64,000 nt of DNA, taken from assembly GCA_035934405.1 (NCBI GenBank), contig DASYXW010000072.1, forward strand, positions 1 through 64,000, given 5' to 3'. Below, one piece after another: positions 57,374 through 64,000 of the stretch (position 1 is the first letter of the stretch; each line of letters opens with the position of its first letter). The notes beneath the pieces were generated by a model. It saw only the letters and a list, made by a program, of their open reading frames with translations. It was not told the DNA's origin and searched no databases. This DNA is from DASYXW01 sp035934405 (GTDB taxonomy: Bacteria > Acidobacteriota > Terriglobia > UBA7540). The position numbers and the translations under genes are program-made.

Positions 57374-57844
57374 TCACAGCGTTTTGGAGCCAATATCCTC
57401 TGGCATCGCGCCGGCTGCGGACACTGACTTCTCCGGCGCCGCTGCCGCCGCTCCGACCGGGCTTGCTGCGCGCGCAGCCACCCCTTCGCTCGACTCCCGC
57501 GCCGCCATGTGGCACTCGCCTTCAAAATATCCGCCTGGATTGACCGCCAGCACCGGCGTCCAGATGTCGCCAAGGACCACGCCACTCGCTTTGATTTCGA
57601 GCAGCTCCGTGGCGTGGACGGCGCCCTTCAGCTTGCCAGTGACGGTCACCGTCCGGGCCGTGATCTCCGCCTCCACGTCACCCTGCTCACCCACCACCAC
57701 CGCGGCTTCGGAGTTTACGGTCCCCTTGAACCGGGAGTTCAGCAGGACCGTGCCGGACGAGGCCTTGATCCGGCCTTCGAGTTCGACGCCCGGACCGATG
57801 AGCCCCACCACTTCCTGATTCTGCCTGTCCTGTTGCGACGGCAT
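57374..57844 (-). CDS. Bactofilin family cytoskeletal protein
   Basis: 156 residues from ATG 57844 (GAGGTGAGG upstream; the frame extends to 57886). The core DUF583 domain (~15-115) shows the right-handed beta-helix rhythm: IGPGVELEGRIKASSGTVLLNSRFKGTVNSEAAVVVGEQGDVEAEITARTVTVTGKLKGAVHATELLEIKASGVVLGDI. An Ala/Ser-rich disordered tail follows. It polymerises without nucleotide into filaments that position envelope enzymes. Followed 62 bp later by the second mlaF-like gene, preceded by the btu genes. Confidence 0.9.
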   Translation of the reverse strand: MPSQQDRQNQEVVGLIGPGVELEGRIKASSGTVLLNSRFKGTVNSEAAVVVGEQGDVEAEITARTVTVTGKLKGAVHATELLEIKASGVVLGDIWTPVLAVNPGGYFEGECHMAARESSEGVAARAASPVGAAAAAPEKSVSAAGAMPEDIGSKTL

Positions 57845-57984
57845 GATCCTCACCTCGGCACGATGTTTTCCCAAGCTTAGATCCATATTGGCCTCCGATT
57901 CCGCTTGCGGCTTGCCATTCTATGCCAACCGGACGGGCCTGTCATCCTGAGGATGCAAGGTGGCATTGGAAAGGTACATCAAGA

Positions 57985-58797
57985 TTACGGCATCACCCAA
58001 GTCACCCGTGGGCGGCCGCTCGACGGGTTCGAATCCACTTCGACCGGCGTGCGGAAGACGCGAGTGAGCACATTGCTCCGCAAGACTTCTTCCGGACGTC
58101 CCTGGCACTGGCAGCGCCCGCCCTCCATCAGGACGAGCGAATCGGCCATTTCTGAGGCCAGGTTCAGCTCGTGAGTGACCAGGACCACGATCAAACCCTC
58201 CGCCACCGCGAGCGAGCGCAGGAGCCGCAGGAGTTCAATCTGGTAGCCAATGTCGAGGTTCGCCGTGGGCTCATCGAGGAGCACGAGCCGGGGCCGCTGC
58301 GCCAGAGTCCGCGCCAGCACGGCGCGCTGGAACTCGCCGCCGCTAATCTCGGTCACCCGGCGTCCGGCGAGCGCGGTGAGTCCGGTTTTTTCCATCGCCC
58401 AGTCCACCCAATGCTCGTCGCCGGCGAGTTCGAACAAGCGCCGGCCGAGGTGGGCGTGACGGCCCTGGCGGACGAATTCGCGCACGGTGAAGGAGAATTG
58501 GAGCGGCGTGTCCTGCCGGGCCAAACCGACGAGCTGCGCCCGCTCGCGTGGCGGCATCCGGTGCAGGTCAACGCCTCCCAACTTGACGCGTCCGCGCGCG
58601 GGCTTTAGATAGCCGCTCACGATTTCGAGCAGCGTGGACTTACCCGAACCATTCGGGCCAACGATGGCAACCACTTCCCCGCCGCGGGCTTCGAGGCTGG
58701 CCGGGGCAAGTTCAAACTGCGGATAGCGGAAGGCCACCGACTCGACTGAGAGACCGGGGCCAGGGTTATGACTTCGAAGTTCGCTCTCCAAAAGCAA
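57985..58797 (-). CDS. btuD: Cobalamin/iron-siderophore-type ABC ATPase
   Basis: 270 residues if the TTG at 58797 is used; no ATG is available, and GTG 58737 is an alternative. Motifs: VAIVGPNGSGKSTLLEIVSGYLKP, PLQFSFTVREFVRQGRHAHLGR, ISGGEFQRAVLARTLAQRPRLVLLDEPTANLDIGYQ, VLVTHELNLASEMADSLVLM. It is a FecE/BtuD-type importer ATPase. The last gene of btuF-btuC-btuD on the minus strand; a vitamin B12 role is inferred from the binding protein. Confidence 0.88.
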   Translation of the reverse strand: MLLESELRSHNPGPGLSVESVAFRYPQFELAPASLEARGGEVVAIVGPNGSGKSTLLEIVSGYLKPARGRVKLGGVDLHRMPPRERAQLVGLARQDTPLQFSFTVREFVRQGRHAHLGRRLFELAGDEHWVDWAMEKTGLTALAGRRVTEISGGEFQRAVLARTLAQRPRLVLLDEPTANLDIGYQIELLRLLRSLAVAEGLIVVLVTHELNLASEMADSLVLMEGGRCQCQGRPEEVLRSNVLTRVFRTPVEVDSNPSSGRPRVTWVMP

Positions 58798-58905
58798 GCT
58801 CCCACAGCCTTCTGCATCCTGCCGACAGGTCTGCTGTTGTCCGCGCGGGCCGCTTACATTTCGCCGATTTGAAATTCCAAATTCCAGATTTCAGATTCAA
58901 CGCCG

Positions 58906-59907
58906 TCATCCGGAGGCGCGCCGCAACAGATAGATGAAAACCGGCGCGCCGGCGACCGCCGTCACCGCGCCGACGGGTAGTTCCGAAGGCGCAATCACGG
59001 TGCGGGCGAGCGTATCGGACACAACGAGAATGATGGCGCCCCCGAGCGCCGCCGTGGGCAGCAAGGCGCGATGGTCGCTGCCGACGATCATCCTGCCGAG
59101 ATGCGGCACGAGCAATCCGAGATAGCCGATCGCGCCGCTCACCGAGACCGCGATGCCGGTGAGGAGCGATGCCAGCAGGAACACTGCCGTCTCAACCCGA
59201 GCCACGTGCACGCCCAAGTGCGCGGCCTCTTGCTCGCCCAGCAGCAGGACGTTCAAGTCCTTGGCGAAGGCGTAGAGCGCCACAATTCCGAGAACAATGA
59301 CCGGACCGAGGATGCTGAGACGGGCCCCCGTGACCACGCTCAAGTCGCCCATAAGCCAGAACGCGGCGCCGCGAACGTCGCGCGTGGAGAGCAGCGTAAG
59401 AATGAACAGGATGACGGCGGAGAGGAAGGAAGCGGTGATGACGCCGGCGAGGAGCAGCGTGTAACTGGCCAGGCGTCCGCTGCGGCGCCCGAGCAGGTAG
59501 ACCCAGGCCGTGGTCGAGAGCGCGCCGGCAAAGGCCAGGAGCGGCGCCGCGCGGGCGACCTGCCCGCCGATCCAGAGCGCGCCGATGTCGCCCAGGGCCG
59601 CGCCGCTCGAGATGCCGAGCACGTAGGGATCGGCGAGCGGGTTGCGCAGCAGCGCCTGCAGCGCCGTGCCGGAAACTGCCAGCGCCGCGCCCACCAGCAT
59701 GGCGAGCGCAATCCGCGGCAACCGGATGTCGCGAATGATGACCGCAGCTTCACGATTCGTTCCGGACCCGCCGAGCGCCCGCCAAACCTCGCCCACCGGC
59801 AAGTGAACTCCACCGATGGCGAGCGCTGCGAAGCAGACCATCAGGAGCGCCACAGAAAGCAGTGCGATCAGCGTCACAACGTTGCGGCGGGTCACGGCGA
59901 GCGTCAT
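58906..59907 (-). CDS. btuC: FecCD-family ABC permease (cobalamin-type importer)
   Basis: 333 residues, about ten membrane helices. Typical segments: VGEVWRALGGSG, RDIRLPRIALAMLVGAALAVSGTALQALLRNPLADPYVLGISSGAALG, LAGVITASFLSAVILFI, AVSVSGAIGYLGLLVPHLGRMIVGSDHRALLPTAALGGAIILVVSDTLAR and the ending ELPVGAVTAVAGAPVFIYLL. Start overlaps the btuF stop by 4 bp (ATGA). Imports B12 or a siderophore complex. Confidence 0.93.
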   Translation of the reverse strand: MTLAVTRRNVVTLIALLSVALLMVCFAALAIGGVHLPVGEVWRALGGSGTNREAAVIIRDIRLPRIALAMLVGAALAVSGTALQALLRNPLADPYVLGISSGAALGDIGALWIGGQVARAAPLLAFAGALSTTAWVYLLGRRSGRLASYTLLLAGVITASFLSAVILFILTLLSTRDVRGAAFWLMGDLSVVTGARLSILGPVIVLGIVALYAFAKDLNVLLLGEQEAAHLGVHVARVETAVFLLASLLTGIAVSVSGAIGYLGLLVPHLGRMIVGSDHRALLPTAALGGAIILVVSDTLARTVIAPSELPVGAVTAVAGAPVFIYLLRRASG

Positions 59908-60917
59908 CGGCTGACCTCGGCCGAATCGATGACGAGTGCCCGTCCCGGCCGGGCCGGGAACGAGTGACGAGTGACAAGCTTATTCTGCGCCTCTTGAATC
60001 TTTAGCGACTCTGGTACCGGGATTCGAGCTTGCCGCGCGGGATGCAAAATTGTCGCCACCACCTCGAGCGCGTCAACGAGGCGGGGGCTCGGCCGGACAA
60101 TGGTGTCGGGGACAAGATACACGCGATGCTCTTTCACGGCGCGAAAGTCCTTCCAGCCGGGGAGTCTCGCAAGTTGGGCCAAATCCGGCGCGAAAGATGT
60201 CGATTGCGGCAGCAGAATCACGTCAGGGTCGCGGGCGAGAGCGCTCTCCAGGCTCATACGCGGCCATTCCTGGCCGAGGTCGCGCGTGACTGAGCGTCCG
60301 CCGGCGAGGCGGATCACGTCGGAGATGAACGTGTGAGCGCCGGCGGTGATGAGCGGCTGATACTGAACCACAAACAAGACCCGGGGCCGGGCTAGGCCAT
60401 CCACCGACTTCCTGACCGCCTCAACCCTTCGCCGCAGGCTCGCGGCAAGCCCTTGCGCCGGCGCCTGCTCACCCAGCACATCGCCGAGATCGAGAATGGA
60501 GCGCAGCATGTCATCGACCGTACGCGCGGAGAGACCATAGAGCGGAATGCCCAGCCGGGCGAGTTGCTCCGCCGTCTCGCGGCGGTTCCCTTCGGCCGTG
60601 CCGAGCACGAGGTCCGGCTTGAGGGCCACGATGGCTTCGAGACTGGGATTCATCTGGCCGCCCACGTGGGGCTTCTTCGTCGCTTCGGGGGGATAGTCGC
60701 AGTAATCGGTGTCACCGACCAGCTCGTCGCCGAGACCCAGCGCGTAAAGCGTCTCGGTAATGCTGGGGGCGAGCGACACCAGGCGGCGGGGATGGTCGGG
60801 AACTTTGACCCGCCGTCCCGTCTCGTCGGTCACGACGCGCGCAGCGGCGCTCAAGGACGAAAACGAGACCAGCGCCATCAGTGTGGCGGCGAAAGCAGGA
60901 TGCAGGCAGCGTCGCAT
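59904..60917 (-). CDS. btuF: Cobalamin-type periplasmic substrate-binding protein
   Basis: 337 residues. Signal peptide (ATLMALVSFSSLSAAAR), then a BtuF/FepB-like fold: VKVPDHPRRLVSLAPSITETLYALGLGDELVGDTDYCDYPPEA (LAPSxTE and DYCDYPP are the BtuF-type hallmarks), GGQMNPSLEAIVALKPDLVLG and GIPLYGL. The C-terminal ~25 residues are coded through a 7-bp repeat array (59964-59977) and probably extend beyond the fold. First gene of the btuFCD run; I found no cobalamin riboswitch in the ~100-bp spacer before it. Confidence 0.88.
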   Translation of the reverse strand: MRRCLHPAFAATLMALVSFSSLSAAARVVTDETGRRVKVPDHPRRLVSLAPSITETLYALGLGDELVGDTDYCDYPPEATKKPHVGGQMNPSLEAIVALKPDLVLGTAEGNRRETAEQLARLGIPLYGLSARTVDDMLRSILDLGDVLGEQAPAQGLAASLRRRVEAVRKSVDGLARPRVLFVVQYQPLITAGAHTFISDVIRLAGGRSVTRDLGQEWPRMSLESALARDPDVILLPQSTSFAPDLAQLARLPGWKDFRAVKEHRVYLVPDTIVRPSPRLVDALEVVATILHPARQARIPVPESLKIQEAQNKLVTRHSFPARPGRALVIDSAEVSR

Positions 60918-60981
60918 GAAAACAATGTTCCCCGGTGAAACAGTTTAGCCGAGAACCTCCGCCGTCGCCCGCTTTCCTGCG

Positions 60982-61010
60982 TTGTGCCGGTGCCACGCCG
61001 CGCTTATAAT
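60982..61010 (+). promoter_or_regulatory. TTGTGC-N17-TATAAT promoter giving a leaderless mRNA
   Basis: Perfect TATAAT at 61005-61010, 17 bases after TTGTGC (60982-60987). The expected start point, about 7 bases downstream, coincides with the A of ATG 61017. No ribosome-binding site fits, so leaderless translation is likely. Confidence 0.65.
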
Positions 61011-61016
61011 GTGTCC

Positions 61017-62495
61017 ATGCCCAGAGCAAGAACCCTCGGTGAATTGAAACAATCCAATTACTCCAGCCGCAGCGTGAAGGATGAGATGCGCGCGAATCTC
61101 ATCCTCAAGCTCGCGAGCGGCGAGACAATTTTCCCCGGCATCATCGGTTTTGACGACACCGTCATCCCGCAGATTGCGAACGCCATCCTCTCGCGGCACA
61201 ATTTCATTCTGCTCGGGCTGCGCGGCCAGGCCAAGAGCCGCATCCTGCGGTCGCTGGTTTCGCTGCTCGACGACGCGATGGCGTTCGTCGCCGGCTGCGA
61301 GATCAACGACGATCCACTCGCGCCCATCTGCCGCGCCTGCCACGAGCGGCTGCGGGAGTGCGGCGACGCCACTCCGATTGATTATCTCCCGCGCGACATG
61401 CGCTTCGTCGAAAAGCTCGCCACGCCCGACGTGACCATTGCGGACATCATCGGTGACCTCGATCCCATCAAGGCGGCGCGCGGCGGCCACGCGCTTTCAA
61501 GCGAGCTCACGATTCATTATGGTCTGCTGCCCCGATCCAATCGGGGCATCTTCGCCATCAACGAGCTGCCCGACCTCGCCGGCAAAATCCAGGTCGGGCT
61601 CTTCAACATCATGCAGGAGGGCGACGTGCAGATCAAAGGCTACCCCGTCCGCCTGTCGCTCGACGTGGCGCTCGTCTTCACCGCCAATCCCGAGGATTAC
61701 ACGGCGCGCGGCAAGATTATCACGCCGCTCAAGGACCGCATCGGGTCGGAGATTCGCACCCACTACCCCGCCACGCTCGACCACGCGCTCGCCATAACTG
61801 CGCAGGAAGCCTGGACGGAGCGCGACGGCGCCGGACGTTCTCCCGCGCGCCTCGTGGTGCCGCAGTTCGTGCGTGAGGTAATCGAAGGCATCGCTTTCGA
61901 GGCGCGGCAGGAAAAGAAAATTGACAAGCGGTCGGGCGTGAGCCAGCGCCTGCCGATTACGTGTCTCGAGAACGCGATCTCCAACGCCGAGCAACGCGCA
62001 CTCCGCAATCGCGAGTCGAGCGCTGTCGCGCGCCTCGCCGACGTCTACGCCGCGCTGCCCTCCATCACCGGCAAATTCGAGCTCGAATACGAAGGCGAGC
62101 TCAAGGGCGCCGACCACGTGGCGCGCGAAGTGATCCGAGCGGCGACGGCGCGCGTCTTCAGGAAATACTTCGACGGAGTGACGCTGCAGGGCGTGGTGCA
62201 GTGGTTCGAGCTCGGCGGCACGCTGAAATATCGCGCCGACGCGCCCGCCGGCGAAGTCCACGCCGAGCTGAAAAAAATCCAGGGCTTGCTCGACAAGACG
62301 CAGCCGCTCGGCATCAAGCCCAAGGACGATCCGGCGCTGGTCGTCGCCGGCGGCGAGTTCATCCTGGAAGGGCTTTACGCGCTCAAGAAGATCAGCCGCA
62401 ACGAGGAATTGGGCTACTACGCCGAGCACCGCCGCCCCGAGCCGGCCGAGGAAGAGACAGGGCCGGCCATCCACCGACGGCGGTCGTTGAACTAG
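61017..62495 (+). CDS. MoxR/Mg-chelatase-like AAA+ ATPase
   Basis: 492 residues from ATG 61017. AAA+ ATPase of the magnesium-chelatase ChlI/MoxR kind: FILLGLRGQAKSRILRSL as the P-loop (GLRGQAKS, a departure from GxxGxGKT), DLDPIKAARGGHALSSE (h2 insert as in ChlI), GIFAINELPDLAGKIQVGLFNIMQEGDVQIKG, and FTANPEDYTARGKIITPLKDRIGSEI (sensor/Arg finger). A short insert at ~100-115 carries CRACHERLREC, which could bind zinc. MoxR ATPases act with VWA-domain proteins to remodel or metal-load targets; such a gene follows at 63183. Confidence 0.9.
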   Translation: MPRARTLGELKQSNYSSRSVKDEMRANLILKLASGETIFPGIIGFDDTVIPQIANAILSRHNFILLGLRGQAKSRILRSLVSLLDDAMAFVAGCEINDDPLAPICRACHERLRECGDATPIDYLPRDMRFVEKLATPDVTIADIIGDLDPIKAARGGHALSSELTIHYGLLPRSNRGIFAINELPDLAGKIQVGLFNIMQEGDVQIKGYPVRLSLDVALVFTANPEDYTARGKIITPLKDRIGSEIRTHYPATLDHALAITAQEAWTERDGAGRSPARLVVPQFVREVIEGIAFEARQEKKIDKRSGVSQRLPITCLENAISNAEQRALRNRESSAVARLADVYAALPSITGKFELEYEGELKGADHVAREVIRAATARVFRKYFDGVTLQGVVQWFELGGTLKYRADAPAGEVHAELKKIQGLLDKTQPLGIKPKDDPALVVAGGEFILEGLYALKKISRNEELGYYAEHRRPEPAEEETGPAIHRRRSLN

Positions 62496-62595
62496 TGGGT
62501 CAGTACCTCAGTTTGTCCACCGGCTGGCGCATACCTTTCTTTTCAGGTGTGCGACCTGAAGGGGCGTTCGAGCCAGCCGGCGGTGGACTGCCCAC
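62495..62595. repeat. Highly structured ~100-bp element after the ATPase gene
   Basis: Nested pairing: GTGGG (62495-62499) with CCCAC (62591-62595); GTCCACC-GGCTGGC (62515-62528) with GCCAGCCGGC-GGTGGAC (62572-62588), a 3-base bulge apart; and an inner hairpin CTTTTCAGGT-GTGCG-ACCTGAAGGG (62539-62563). It begins on the last base of the ATPase stop codon. Could be a dispersed REP-type repeat, a structured small RNA or a terminator; no T-run follows. Confidence 0.65.
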
Positions 62596-62656
62596 CACTT
62601 CTTACTCGCGGGGCCAACAAGCCCTTAGGCGTGGCTGGCTCACGACGAAATAACGC

Positions 62657-62685
62657 TTGACACGAACGTCGATCTGGTGTATATA
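62657..62685 (+). promoter_or_regulatory. Sigma70-type promoter upstream of the AT-rich segment
   Basis: TTGACA (62657-62662), 17-base spacer, TATATA (62680-62685). The best promoter match in the window. It would start transcription near 62692, ten bases before ATG 62702 and about 490 bases before the VWA gene. Confidence 0.7.
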
Positions 62686-62701
62686 TTCTAAGTTATCCAA
62701 A

Positions 62702-63163
62702 ATGGGGCGCCTCTCGCAGCTTCGGACCCTCCAGCCTGAAGTCCTGACCAAGCAAAAAACGAAGCCAATCGAAGTAAATCAAATTAAACAGTTTAATTTC
62801 AACTATATACATGGAAACAGACCGGAACGAAGCCAATTGTATTATGTTTCTTATTATCAGACGATTACAGCCATTTTACCCCCAATTTTCGCAAAGTTAG
62901 TACCGATCACCATTGGCTGGCCCGATTCGGACGAATTCCAGCGAACGAACCCAATCGAAGCCAATCGACTTAACCGGCTTAATTTCATTGGCATACAGGA
63001 AAATCGACCGGAACGAAGCCAATTGAGTTACCGAGCTTGTTATCATTCACTTACGGGCATTTTGACCTCGATTTTGAGAAAGTTAGTACCAAATGCCAGG
63101 ATCACCATTGCGGATTCTCCTATGGTGCGGCGCAATCGGGTAGAACGTTTGTGCGTTCTATGA
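62702..63163 (+). other. AT-rich segment with a ~165-bp diverged direct duplication; coding status doubtful
   Basis: Two copies (about 62758-62916 and 62942-63115) share blocks such as the ACCGGAACGAAGCCAATTG core and GCAAAGTTAGTACC / GAAAGTTAGTACC, with short GAAGCCAATC-like motifs repeated inside. One frame is open from ATG 62702 to 63163 (153 residues), and the repeated peptide contains NRPERSQL, but composition and codon use differ sharply from neighbours and no family is recognised. A repeat-rich mRNA leader or decayed element is as likely as a protein. Confidence 0.45.
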
Positions 63164-63182
63164 CGGAGGACCTCTTCCAGTC

Positions 63183-64000
63183 ATGAAGTTCGTCAAGTAC
63201 TCCAAATTCGCCGGCTCGCCCTTCGACAGCCTCAGCGCCGAAGACCTAATGCAGTTGTTGCAGGATTTCCTGCTCGATAGCGGCTTTACCAGCCAGTATT
63301 CCAACTTTTACGAGATGGACCCGGACGCCGCCGAGCGTACCATGGAGCAGCTCCATCAGGCCTTGCTCGAAGCCATGCGCGACCAGGGCATGATCCCCGA
63401 CGAGCTTCTGAAGCAGCTTCTGAAGAACGCCGGGGACTACGAGAGCTCCGATTTGCGCGCGCTCATGGAGAAGCTCATCGGACGCCTGGCCGAGGAAGGC
63501 TACATCACGGTGGAGCCGCCGCAGACCCAGCCGGGCGAACTCACCCAACCGCAAGCCGGGCGGGCAGGACAGACCGAAGGCCCGGAAGGTAAGGTCAAGT
63601 TCGAGGTCACCGACAAGGCGCTCGACTTTCTCGGTTTCAAGACGCTGAAGGATCTGCTGGCGTCGCTCGGCAAGTCGAGCTTCGGCCGCCACGACACGCG
63701 CGAGATGGCAACGGGCGTGGAATCGTCCGGCGCCACGCGGCGCTATGAGTTCGGCGACACCATGAACCTGGACGTGAACGCCACGCTGCTCTCATCCATC
63801 CAACGCGCCGGCTTGCAGGTGCCGCTTGACCTCGACTACCCGGACCTGCAGGTGCGCCAGTGCGAGTACCAGAGCTCTTGCGCCACCGTGCTCATGCTCG
63901 ACTGCTCGCACAGCATGATCCTTTACGGCGAGGACCGCTTCACGCCGGCCAAAAAAGTAGCGATGGCGCTCTCGCATCTTATCCGCACCCAGTATCCCGG
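63183..64000 (+). CDS. VWA-domain protein, partner of the MoxR-like ATPase (5' part)
   Basis: Open from ATG 63183 (CGGAGGA 10-15 bases upstream) to the window end; 272 codons seen and no stop, so truncated by the window. An N-terminal helical region (LSAEDLMQLLQDFLLDSG..., several repeats of ALMEKLIGRLAEEGYI type), a linker rich in Gln/Pro/Gly, then GFKTLKDLLASLGKSSFGRHDTRE and the start of a von Willebrand A domain with the MIDAS motif DCSHSM (DxSxS). The ATPase and VWA gene pairing is the classic chelatase-like arrangement. Confidence 0.85.
   Translation, partial: MKFVKYSKFAGSPFDSLSAEDLMQLLQDFLLDSGFTSQYSNFYEMDPDAAERTMEQLHQALLEAMRDQGMIPDELLKQLLKNAGDYESSDLRALMEKLIGRLAEEGYITVEPPQTQPGELTQPQAGRAGQTEGPEGKVKFEVTDKALDFLGFKTLKDLLASLGKSSFGRHDTREMATGVESSGATRRYEFGDTMNLDVNATLLSSIQRAGLQVPLDLDYPDLQVRQCEYQSSCATVLMLDCSHSMILYGEDRFTPAKKVAMALSHLIRTQYP

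Noticed and set aside
59071..59967. 298-codon plus-strand frame opposite btuC
   Set aside because: Composition of a shadow frame (Arg/Glu/Gln/His-rich); the permease on the other strand is unambiguous.
60918..61016. Cobalamin riboswitch upstream of btuF
   Set aside because: The spacer is only ~100 bp, shared with a divergent promoter, and lacks the B12-box.
61529..61549. Palindrome TGCCCCGAT-CCA-ATCGGGGCA in the MoxR-like gene
   Set aside because: It encodes the conserved PRSNRGIF stretch of the ATPase; the symmetry follows from codon choice and has no element boundaries.

Overview
The window is high-GC, gene-dense bacterial DNA from a Gram-negative (LPS-making) organism. I infer Acidobacteriota (a Terriglobia- or Bryobacterales-like lineage). 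The evidence is tandem Ser/Thr kinases fused to TolB-like propellers, a giant SBBP-repeat protein, a DUF6600/FecR protein, a PEP-CTERM protein, and dispersed palindromic elements that are translated inside genes. No rRNA, tRNA, CRISPR array, prophage or classical IS was seen.

Layout. 1-2.9 kb: end of an HlyD-type adaptor, a small four-helix-bundle gene boxed by an 18-bp perfect inverted repeat, then an ABC-2 exporter (ATPase plus permease). 2.9-8.4 kb: two overlapping membrane Ser/Thr kinases with sensor propellers. 8.6-21.6 kb: exported proteins of mostly unknown role (FecR/DUF6600, PEP-CTERM, SBBP/FG-GAP giant, TPR lipoprotein, small secreted proteins). 21.6-26.3 kb (minus strand): histidine-degradation genes hutU and hutI with a zinc-ribbon gene between them, followed by inositol-3-phosphate synthase. 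26.9-29.6 kb: comEC. 29.6-44.2 kb (minus strand): one long gene run, addB-addA-waaA-lpxK-waaF-hldA-hldC-waaC-isoprenylcysteine-methyltransferase-like-DUF3108, i.e. a recombination nuclease followed by LPS inner-core and Kdo synthesis. 44.6-47.4 kb: a galactose-oxidase-like secreted protein facing leuB. 48-52.2 kb: four minor type IV pilin genes. 52.3-57.8 kb (minus strand): Mla-type lipid-transport genes (mlaD, mlaF, mlaE, a second mlaF), a pseudouridine synthase and a bactofilin. 58-60.9 kb (minus strand): cobalamin-type ABC importer btuF-btuC-btuD. 61-64 kb: a MoxR/Mg-chelatase-like ATPase and the start of a partner VWA protein, separated by a structured element and an AT-rich duplicated segment.

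The most interesting signal is not a classical gene system. Intercistronic gaps throughout the window hold degenerate arrays of 7- or 8-bp units. At two places, 218-670 and 54183-54662, a left array and an inverted right array enclose a gene of the four-helix-bundle family (TIGR02436, the family encoded by 23S rRNA intervening sequences). Both cassettes sit exactly between genes of transport operons, and their arrays overlap the neighbouring stop and start codons. A third site, 56313-56470, carries the same kind of facing arrays with no gene between them. This looks like a filled/empty series of an IVS-like element placed in mRNA spacers rather than in rRNA. A second, unrelated repeat class (paired hairpins bounded by GTAGC/GCTAC or GTGGC/GCCAC) is inserted in frame inside the two kinases.
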